5,996 nt of DNA from Mariprofundaceae bacterium (lineage in GTDB: Bacteria > Pseudomonadota > Zetaproteobacteria > Mariprofundales > Mariprofundaceae), in NCBI GenBank assembly GCA_013139875.1, contig WSZY01000018.1, positions 1 through 5,996 on the forward strand. The letters are read 5' to 3'. The notes below the pieces were generated by a model. That model worked only from the letters and a program-made list of their open reading frames with translations. It made no database searches and was not told where the DNA came from. Shown in pieces: positions 1-5,218 of the stretch. The position numbers and the translations under genes were made by a program. Positions within the stretch are counted from its first letter, which is position 1. Each line of letters opens with the position of its first letter.

Positions 1-13
1 AATTAGTTTTCGG

Positions 14-41
14 TTTCTGCAAGCCGTGCGTTATGCAGAAA
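14..41. repeat. 8-bp perfect inverted repeat upstream of the PAS gene
   Basis: TTTCTGCA at 14-21 is the exact reverse complement of TGCAGAAA at 34-41, separated by 12 bases. Two or three further pairs are possible outside one mismatch. No T-run follows on either strand, so this does not look like an intrinsic terminator. It lies 43 bases before the PAS gene start and could be a protein-binding site or an mRNA hairpin, or it could sit inside the end of an upstream gene, since this stretch is partly open in several frames. Its role is unknown. Confidence 0.35.
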
Positions 42-68
42 ACGGGCCAGGCCTGTCACAGACAACAG

Positions 69-74
69 TGAGGA
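69..74 (+). promoter_or_regulatory. Ribosome binding site of the PAS gene
   Basis: TGAGGA lies 10 bases before the ATG at 85 and is a good Shine-Dalgarno match. It supports 85 as the start. The TGA inside it (69-71) would also end a plus-strand reading frame entering from the left edge, an arrangement common inside operons, but that upstream frame is too short to identify. Confidence 0.55.
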
Positions 75-84
75 AAAACCGGAA

Positions 85-567
85 ATGGAGTTAATAGCTA
101 CACCTGATCTTGCTTTTGTAGTTGATAACCTGGAAGAGGGTATTCTCTTTCTGGATAGCAACCGGCATGTCATAACCATTAATCAGGCAGCATTGAGAAT
201 GCTCGGACAGAAGAAGGCCTTCAATATCAAGGAAGATATTATCGACCAGCTCTGCCCTGCCCTGTTTCCGGGAGCCAGCTGCGCCAAGGACTGTGAGCAA
301 ACCGGCACCTGCTCATTGATGAATCAGGATACAGAAAAAGAGAAGGTCGAGGAACTCAGCTTCACCGGCCTGAATGGCAAAAAGGTCACACTTCAGATGC
401 GTGCTATTGCACTCTCCTCCGGTGAGCATCTGGCTCGAATAGCTATCCTGCTAACGGACTGCTCACAGGCGCGTCGCCTTGAGGAAGAGGTGAAAGGTGT
501 CAAAGCCCGCATCCGCGGCCTGCTGGAAAGTACAGGGATTGTCTCTTCGGATTCAACCTCCCTGTAA
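85..567 (+). CDS. Stand-alone PAS-domain protein with a cysteine cluster
   Basis: A 160-residue protein that is almost entirely one PAS sensor domain, roughly residues 8-127. The opening DNLEEGILFLD followed by INQAALRMLG is the usual PAS start, and residues 105-130 form the closing strands up to the DCSQARRLEEE linker. Cysteines at 57, 66, 70 and 76 form a cluster in the middle of the domain. A similar CP...C...C pattern occurs in PAS domains at the N-terminus of some sigma-54-dependent activators and sensor kinases, where it may bind metal or sense redox state (family knowledge, not shown here). Residues 127-148 look like the start of a signalling helix, but no kinase, AAA+, GGDEF or DNA-binding domain follows; the protein stops after a serine-rich tail. 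There is no signal peptide or membrane segment, so it is probably cytoplasmic. It may act on a partner encoded to the left of the window, or be the remnant of a longer regulator. Confidence 0.8.
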   Translation: MELIATPDLAFVVDNLEEGILFLDSNRHVITINQAALRMLGQKKAFNIKEDIIDQLCPALFPGASCAKDCEQTGTCSLMNQDTEKEKVEELSFTGLNGKKVTLQMRAIALSSGEHLARIAILLTDCSQARRLEEEVKGVKARIRGLLESTGIVSSDSTSL

Positions 568-620
568 AGCTAACACTCCCATGAACCGGCTACCGATAGC
601 GGCACCACCACCCCGGCAAC

Positions 621-1664
621 TTACTGTCGAACAGGGTCCAGGTCATACCACTGCTCAGAGAAGCCTTTCTTCTCCCTGCTGACGGTTTTACATTTACGTT
701 TACCGATTTTCCGTCTTCCCTCATCATGTAACACCTGAGCCTGCTGTTCGTGGATTAACAGCGCTTCCGGACCAGAACGTTTTGTGTGCAGCAACTCCCT
801 GACAAAAACAGGGGAAGGATCATGCATACCGTTCCACCTGAACAGCTTGAAAGGTCCAACATTTTTTTTCGGCCCGGCTATAATAAAAAAAACTTTTCTG
901 CTCACATCATAAGTCATGGATCGCAGGCCCAGGCCATCCAGGTCAATATATACAGGTTTGGAGAAACGTGCCCGGACTCCACTGTTTGACAACAATGCAT
1001 CAGGATTTTTCAAATTCAGAACCAGTGCCTTGCCCTCTACAACTGGATTACGAAACCCGATCAGCAGCCCTCCCTGATCCGGTGCTACGGCCAGCGCCTC
1101 AATATTCAGTCCTGTTTTTTTTGGCCCAAGTTCACCGGCCTTCTTTTTCTCCAGCTGTGTGGCCTGTGCAATCAGGTCAATCGTCTCTCCTGTTATCGGG
1201 CTCTCATCATCCCAGGCCTCTCTCTCCAGCATATCCTGAACCAGGTGGTCATAAAGCCCCCCCCACTGCAACTCAAGCCTGGGTGGGGCACCCGTGATAT
1301 CGGTGGCAAACAGGCGATATCTGTTACCCCGCTTCTTGCCTTTTTTACTTCTGCCATGAGAGGTGATCCAGTAAATACGGTCCCCTGAACGGGCTGCACC
1401 CTCAATATCACTTTCGTGATCGGGATGGCTGCGCAGATAGGAGGAAAAATTAAACCTTTGAATGGCTTTCATGGTCGAGCCGTCGGTGGTGTATAACGAA
1501 AGGGTTTCATCTTCATCATTGCCGACGATGAAATGTGAATCATCAATAGTTACGGCTGCGGAGGCATCACACACGCCCTGGTATCTCTGCTCATCCGCCA
1601 GAGCTGCCAGAGAGAAGCCCCCGCATAGCAGAGAGAGTATAAATATATGCATCATTGAAATCAT
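621..1664 (-). CDS. Exported DUF3616-family protein
   Basis: A 347-residue protein with a clear signal peptide: a hydrophobic stretch at about residues 6-20 and an ALA-DE cleavage site near 23/24, so it is probably periplasmic or secreted. The mature part matches the DUF3616 family: YQGVCDASAAV near 28-38, a DDSHFIVGNDEDE block at 41-53, SDIEGAA at 85-91, and the RIYWITSHGRSKKGK stretch at 96-110. Such proteins are thought to fold as beta-propeller-like sheets and have no established reaction, so the function is unknown. The gene ends in TAA 53 bp from the convergent PAS gene. The ATG at 1664 has only a weak GTGGG-like site; ATGs at codons 4 and 5 are alternatives that leave the signal peptide intact. 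The gene contains a run of eight G (1257-1264 on the coding strand) and paired T8 and A8 runs (862-892). The reading frame is intact. It is separated from xerC by 177 bp and probably transcribed independently. Confidence 0.85.
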   Translation of the reverse strand: MISMMHIFILSLLCGGFSLAALADEQRYQGVCDASAAVTIDDSHFIVGNDEDETLSLYTTDGSTMKAIQRFNFSSYLRSHPDHESDIEGAARSGDRIYWITSHGRSKKGKKRGNRYRLFATDITGAPPRLELQWGGLYDHLVQDMLEREAWDDESPITGETIDLIAQATQLEKKKAGELGPKKTGLNIEALAVAPDQGGLLIGFRNPVVEGKALVLNLKNPDALLSNSGVRARFSKPVYIDLDGLGLRSMTYDVSRKVFFIIAGPKKNVGPFKLFRWNGMHDPSPVFVRELLHTKRSGPEALLIHEQQAQVLHDEGRRKIGKRKCKTVSREKKGFSEQWYDLDPVRQ

Positions 1665-1841
1665 TTTCCCACTTTTTGAGCCTTGAAACAGAGCTATGAT
1701 CTACCTCTCTGGCTCATAGTTCGAGTGCATCGGCATTGGAAGAGACCCCAGCCTGACAGACACCGTTTTTCTTAGTGTATTCTACTACTCTTTGGTGAAT
1801 GCGTCTGTATCTTTTTTCCATCACCACGTACGTTCCAGCAA
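1665..1841 (-). other. Spacer between xerC and the DUF3616 gene
   Basis: No gene is visible in these 177 bp. A promoter for the DUF3616 gene is expected here. The best -10 candidate on the minus strand is TAGAAT at 1779-1784, but there is no convincing -35 box at the right distance, so it is not called as a promoter. No GC-rich hairpin followed by a T-run is seen after xerC, so no intrinsic terminator can be supported. The stretch holds an 8-base palindrome ACGTACGT at 1826-1833, just past the xerC stop codon, and the inverted repeat listed separately. Confidence 0.5.
1691..1722. repeat. Inverted repeat ahead of the DUF3616 gene
   Basis: GAGCTATGA at 1691-1699 can pair with TCATAGTTC at 1714-1722 (nine pairs as plus-strand RNA, one of them G-U; six continuous perfect pairs as DNA) around a 14-base loop. 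A second pair, TGAGCC at 1677-1682 and GGCTCA at 1711-1716, shares part of the right arm, so two alternative folds compete. It lies 27-58 bases upstream of the ATG at 1664, where an operator or leader structure could sit. No protein can be assigned to it. Confidence 0.35.
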
Positions 1842-2723
1842 TCAGGATTTATGCTTTGCCCTTGGATGTGCTGCATCATAAACCTCGGTCAGCCTGGCCA
1901 TATCAAGATGAGTATAGCGCTCGGTGGTTCCCAGCGATGAATGCCCCAGCAGCTCCTGAATGGCACGCAGGTCAACACCTCCTGCCAGGAGATGCGTTGC
2001 GAAGGAGTGACGCAATCTGTGCGGTGTCACCGACATATCAGCCCCCGTCTCCAGCGCCCGTTTCTTCAGCACCCGCTGCACACTGCGTGCGGTGAGTCTT
2101 CCACCACGCTGGTTCAGAAACAGTGCCGGTTCAGATGTTGTGCTCGTCACGCGCTGATCCAGATAGTTCTGCAGCAACCGCAGCACGCCCTCCGGAACTG
2201 GAACGACACGCTCCTTCTTCCCTTTACCGAACACGCGAAGTTCCGCACCCTCCATGCTGACATCGTGAAGGTTGAGCCCGACCGTTTCAGAGACGCGCAA
2301 GCCGCAGCCATACATCACTGCAAACAGAGCGAGATCACGCTCTTCAGAGGATGAATCCGTAGCATGCATCATCTGACTGGTCTGTTCAGGGGGAAGGGCA
2401 CGCGGCAGCCGTTTTGGCTGTTTGGGAGGACGAATTCCGGCCGCCACATTCTTTTCGCACCAGCCTGCCTGCATCGCCATATCGAGCATCCCTCTCAGTG
2501 CGGAAAGCCTTCTGGCCAACGTAACAGGCGAGAGACCCTGCCCGTAGCCGGCAACCATCCAATCCTGCACACCATCTCTGGAGACATCCGTGACCGGAAC
2601 ATCACCACAATGTTCAATAAAGCGGGTCAAATCTCTTTTGTAGTTGGAAACAGTGTGCAGTGATGCCAGTTGAACATCCGCGAGCTGCTTAAGATAGCGG
2701 GCGATCGCCTCGCTTAATTGCAT
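1842..2723 (-). CDS. xerC: Tyrosine recombinase XerC
   Basis: Site-specific recombinase of 293 residues, the usual Xer length. With XerD it cuts and rejoins DNA at the dif site to resolve chromosome dimers at the division septum. The N-terminal core-binding domain covers about residues 1-90 and the catalytic domain about 105-285. All active-site residues are visible: Arg143 (CGLRVSE), Lys167 (GKGKKER), His235 and Arg238 (HRLRHSFATHLL), His261 (LLGHSSLGTTERYTH) and the nucleophile Tyr270. The ending VYDAAHPRAK is nearly identical to the E. coli XerC C-terminus, and the catalytic residues are offset by five positions from the E. coli protein, which argues for XerC over XerD or a phage integrase. 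The upstream neighbour carries DUF484, the domain commonly encoded next to xerC. The gene begins 72 bp after that gene's stop, with a weak AGTGGA site before the ATG. The C-terminal HKS tail is short and nothing is missing. Confidence 0.95.
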   Translation of the reverse strand: MQLSEAIARYLKQLADVQLASLHTVSNYKRDLTRFIEHCGDVPVTDVSRDGVQDWMVAGYGQGLSPVTLARRLSALRGMLDMAMQAGWCEKNVAAGIRPPKQPKRLPRALPPEQTSQMMHATDSSSEERDLALFAVMYGCGLRVSETVGLNLHDVSMEGAELRVFGKGKKERVVPVPEGVLRLLQNYLDQRVTSTTSEPALFLNQRGGRLTARSVQRVLKKRALETGADMSVTPHRLRHSFATHLLAGGVDLRAIQELLGHSSLGTTERYTHLDMARLTEVYDAAHPRAKHKS

Positions 2724-2758
2724 AAATCCACTTATGCAGTGCAGCCCATGGACGGACT

Positions 2759-2791
2759 GTGATAACCAATGGCAGAATACTCATTGATCAC
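2759..2791. repeat. Imperfect hairpin between the DUF484-GGDEF gene and xerC
   Basis: GTGAT plus CAATG (2759-2763, 2767-2771) pairs with CATTG plus ATCAC (2782-2786, 2787-2791): ten base pairs, with AAC bulged on one side and a 10-base loop. It begins four bases after the TAA of the DUF484-GGDEF gene. There is no T-run, so full termination is unlikely; it might reduce read-through into xerC or protect the upstream mRNA. The rest of the 72-bp gap shows no clear promoter. Confidence 0.35.
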
Positions 2792-2795
2792 TGTT

Positions 2796-3938
2796 TTACG
2801 CTTCACCCTGGCTGCCTTCCGCAAATTCGAAGCGGGATCCACTCAGCGCCTTAGCCACATACATCGCCTGATCAGCCTGCTCCACCAGCTGCTTCACAGA
2901 GAGGTCTTTTTCCGCTGCTGAGAGGGCCACACCCATACTCACGCTCGGCTTTTCACCCTGTATCTCTATCTCGGCAGAGCCAAGAACAATACTGTTGGCA
3001 ATTTCGCCGGCTTTCTCCCTCTCACAACCGGGAAGTAGAAGAACAAACTCATCGGCCCCCATGCGAATCAACGGATCCTTTGAACGAATAAGGCTGCGCA
3101 CTTTGGTGGCAAGCGCGGCAAGCAGATCATCGCCAGCATCAGACCCCAGCCGCTCATTCATCGCCCTGAAATCATCAATGTCAAAATAGAGGCAGGCTAC
3201 CGGTGTACCCTTGCCAAACCATTGAGATAGCGGCTGATGGCTGTGCGGCTGCAGAAAGCGGCGATTGTGTGTGCCTGTCAGAGAGTCGGTAATGGCATGG
3301 CGGGCCAGCCGCTCGCGTGCCACAGCGTTCTCAAGGCTTAATCCGATCACCTGCGCCAGATGCTGTAGAAAATCCACGCTCTGATCCGGACCGAATCGGT
3401 CAGCATCAACAGAACCGAGGCCCAGCACTCCGAATGGTTTCTCCGGGCTGCCAAGAATAAGCAGTGCCAGTGAAGCCAGGTGCTCATCCTGTTTCTGCAG
3501 CCAGTCGAAACCTTTTTTGGGGGTAAGGTGTATCAGGCAAACCTGACGGCCAACCAGCCCCATATTGGCAATCTCGCCCTTCTCAACCCAGACCAGGTCA
3601 CGCTCAGAGAGGCCATCCAGCTGGCAGTTCCCCATAAAGCTGGAGCGATCCAGCCAGAAGCGGACCATATCAAGAGAGAAGCCGGAGCGAAGACCGCGCA
3701 GCAGTGTAAAGCAGAGGTCTTCCGAATCGGTGGAAGAGAGAACTTTTGATTCCAGTTCAAAGAGATGGGCGAAGAGCCGCTCATTTTCGCGAAGTCTCTT
3801 CATCACATCGGCGACATACTCCCGCAACTCATGATTCTCATCAGCCAGCTGCTGCATACGACGACTGGAGAGGTCTTTTACCTCGCCCTTTACCTTACCC
3901 TTTTTCTCACTGCTTCCCTTCCCTTTCGAACCGGTCAT
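2796..3938 (-). CDS. DUF484-GGDEF fusion protein, possible diguanylate cyclase
   Basis: A 380-residue cytoplasmic protein with two parts. After a lysine-rich tail (1-25) and a coiled-coil helix (about 28-62), residues 50-205 match DUF484, a GAF-like domain: NERLFAHLFELE, the LLRGLRSGFSLD segment, and SLALLILGSPEKPFGVLGLGS followed by DRFGPDQSVDFL. The HPDFF-type start of ordinary DUF484 proteins is absent. Residues 214-370 form a GGDEF domain: D218-SLTGTHNRR, FDIDDF at 252-257 with metal ligand Asp253, Asn261 and Asp270, inhibitory-site RSKD at 285-288, the signature GADEF at 294-298, SMGVA at 334-338, and ADQAMYVAK at 355-363. GGDEF domains make cyclic di-GMP from two GTP. Here the second glycine is alanine while the catalytic acids and I-site remain, so it may be active, weak, or a c-di-GMP receptor. 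The start overlaps the L,D-transpeptidase stop (ATGA), with GAGGAG upstream. xerC follows. Confidence 0.9.
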   Translation of the reverse strand: MTGSKGKGSSEKKGKVKGEVKDLSSRRMQQLADENHELREYVADVMKRLRENERLFAHLFELESKVLSSTDSEDLCFTLLRGLRSGFSLDMVRFWLDRSSFMGNCQLDGLSERDLVWVEKGEIANMGLVGRQVCLIHLTPKKGFDWLQKQDEHLASLALLILGSPEKPFGVLGLGSVDADRFGPDQSVDFLQHLAQVIGLSLENAVARERLARHAITDSLTGTHNRRFLQPHSHQPLSQWFGKGTPVACLYFDIDDFRAMNERLGSDAGDDLLAALATKVRSLIRSKDPLIRMGADEFVLLLPGCEREKAGEIANSIVLGSAEIEIQGEKPSVSMGVALSAAEKDLSVKQLVEQADQAMYVAKALSGSRFEFAEGSQGEA

Positions 3939-5218
3939 GGAGTGATGCTCTCCTCAATCAATACCTGCCACGCTGCATCACTGCCACTCCGTGCAAGATA
4001 GATGCGCTTACGGGTAACATCCTGATAGTTACTGGAGCGATAGTGCTGGTTAAATTCTGCAACCACCATTTCGCCTTCCGGCCAGCTACTCGGATCATGA
4101 ATCAGACTGAGCTCCGATATCGAAATATCGATGAATGATTTATTGCCGTTAACACGCCGTTTGTACCGTTTCCATCCTGCCAGATCACGTTTTCCTGAAC
4201 GGAAAGCGCTATGATAGTGGTTCAGGTAGGCCTCTGTATCCAGTGAGCTCCAGTCCTGCTTCCACTGATTCAGGAGAGATTTTACCGAATTCAACAGTGC
4301 GCTCTGCCTCTCCTTCTGGTCAAAGACAAAATTCTCACCAACAATGACCCAGCTCTGCTTCAGATATACATGCTCTGCCATTGCCAGAAGGCGGTCATTC
4401 GGCAGTGCAAAGCAGCCACGGGTATCCTGCGGTGGGCGTCTGCCAACACCAACCGGATAGCCATGCATCCAGATACCATGGCCGTTCTTATGGTGCAGTC
4501 GATCCAGTTCATTGGGATAGTCGATCGGAAATGCGACAGGTCCGTAACGGGCCTCCAGCTTGTGATCATCCAACCGCTTTACAAAACGATAGATACCGTT
4601 AGGTGTTCGGGCATCTCCACGTTTCTGTTTGTCACCACCTTTTGCACCGGTGACAATATACTCATCCGCAACACGTTCAAATTCACCGCTGCTGTTACGC
4701 TCGTAAACAAACATTCGTGAACGAGCCTTATCCACCAGGAAGACACTCTTAATGTCCGCACCCAGCTGCAACAGATGCAACGGACTGCCATAGATGCCAT
4801 CAAGCTGATCAATAAAGGCATTCAAGCGGACATTGGCCTCCCCGAGGCCGGGCGAAAGGTCTGCATTTTCAAGGCTCTCTTTCTCATCCTGCAACCCGCG
4901 CGCATAGGTTCCGGCCCTTGCAACCGCCAGAACTGCAGACTGCCTGTGCGCCTCAGCCTCCAGCAGTGCAATCAGAGGGTCGTTGCCTGACTCCTCATGC
5001 TTCAGATAGCCCAGTGCCCGCTCGGGGGACCCCCCCTTTAGTGCCAGGGTCGCTTTTAGAACCCGCTGCTCCGATGCAGGAAGTGCTTTAACAGCATCCG
5101 ACTCCCCGGAGTCCAGTGCCATCAGGGCTCGCTGATCCACTGGCAATGGCCCCTCTTCAGCAATAACTGCGGTCGAGCCAGTCAAAAACAGTAGGGCTCC
5201 AATAAAATAACCGATCAT
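3935..5218 (-). CDS. Exported L,D-transpeptidase with C-terminal Cds6/NTF2-like domain
   Basis: A 427-residue protein of the YkuD family, which cross-links peptidoglycan stem peptides or attaches proteins to them, using a cysteine nucleophile in the periplasm. A signal peptide spans residues 1-20 (MIGYFIGALLFLTGS, then AVIA-EE). Residues 25-150 are helical and unassigned. The YkuD domain covers about 158-296: VFLVDKARSRMFVYE, RTPNGIY, the WMHG histidine (His252) and DTRGC with the catalytic Cys269, 17 residues apart as expected. Residues 310-427 form an NTF2/SnoaL-like domain of the Cds6 type: W-x4-W, WKRYKRRV, KSFIDISISEL. The same domain ends the protein encoded just upstream. The start at 5218 was chosen over 5248 because it begins a normal signal peptide, overlaps the upstream stop as ATGA, and has GCGAGG 10 bases before it; 5248 has no ribosome site. 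A run of seven G (5030-5036, coding strand) lies early in the gene. Confidence 0.9.
   Translation of the reverse strand: MIGYFIGALLFLTGSTAVIAEEGPLPVDQRALMALDSGESDAVKALPASEQRVLKATLALKGGSPERALGYLKHEESGNDPLIALLEAEAHRQSAVLAVARAGTYARGLQDEKESLENADLSPGLGEANVRLNAFIDQLDGIYGSPLHLLQLGADIKSVFLVDKARSRMFVYERNSSGEFERVADEYIVTGAKGGDKQKRGDARTPNGIYRFVKRLDDHKLEARYGPVAFPIDYPNELDRLHHKNGHGIWMHGYPVGVGRRPPQDTRGCFALPNDRLLAMAEHVYLKQSWVIVGENFVFDQKERQSALLNSVKSLLNQWKQDWSSLDTEAYLNHYHSAFRSGKRDLAGWKRYKRRVNGNKSFIDISISELSLIHDPSSWPEGEMVVAEFNQHYRSSNYQDVTRKRIYLARSGSDAAWQVLIEESITP
3950..3955 (-). promoter_or_regulatory. Ribosome binding site of the DUF484-GGDEF gene
   Basis: GAGGAG on the minus strand, 11 bases before the ATG at 3938 and inside the last codons of the L,D-transpeptidase gene. 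It supports the ATGA-overlap start and translational coupling of the two genes. Confidence 0.6.

Noticed and set aside
1..94. End of an upstream plus-strand gene entering from the left edge
   Set aside because: Two frames are open from the edge (stops at 69-71 and 92-94), either of which could be a gene tail, but about 22-30 residues with no recognisable motif are not enough to choose or to call a gene.
568..620. Shared terminator between the convergent PAS and DUF3616 genes
   Set aside because: Only a four-pair stem (GCTA/TAGC around a four-base loop) is visible and no T-run follows on either strand.
497..682. Plus-strand frame overlapping the end of the PAS gene, possible frameshifted extension
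   Set aside because: It encodes a proline- and arginine-rich low-complexity sequence with no domain and runs into the antisense of the DUF3616 gene; it is a shadow frame.
968..1297. 109-codon plus-strand frame inside the DUF3616 gene
   Set aside because: It is antisense to a well-supported gene, has an atypical composition rich in P, S and H, and matches no family.
1826..1833. ACGTACGT palindrome next to xerC as a dif or attachment site
   Set aside because: It lacks the 28-base layout of two 11-base Xer arms around a 6-base centre, and no integrated element is seen nearby.
1941..2354. 137-codon plus-strand frame inside xerC
   Set aside because: It lies wholly antisense to a gene with every catalytic residue intact, and its translation resembles no known protein.
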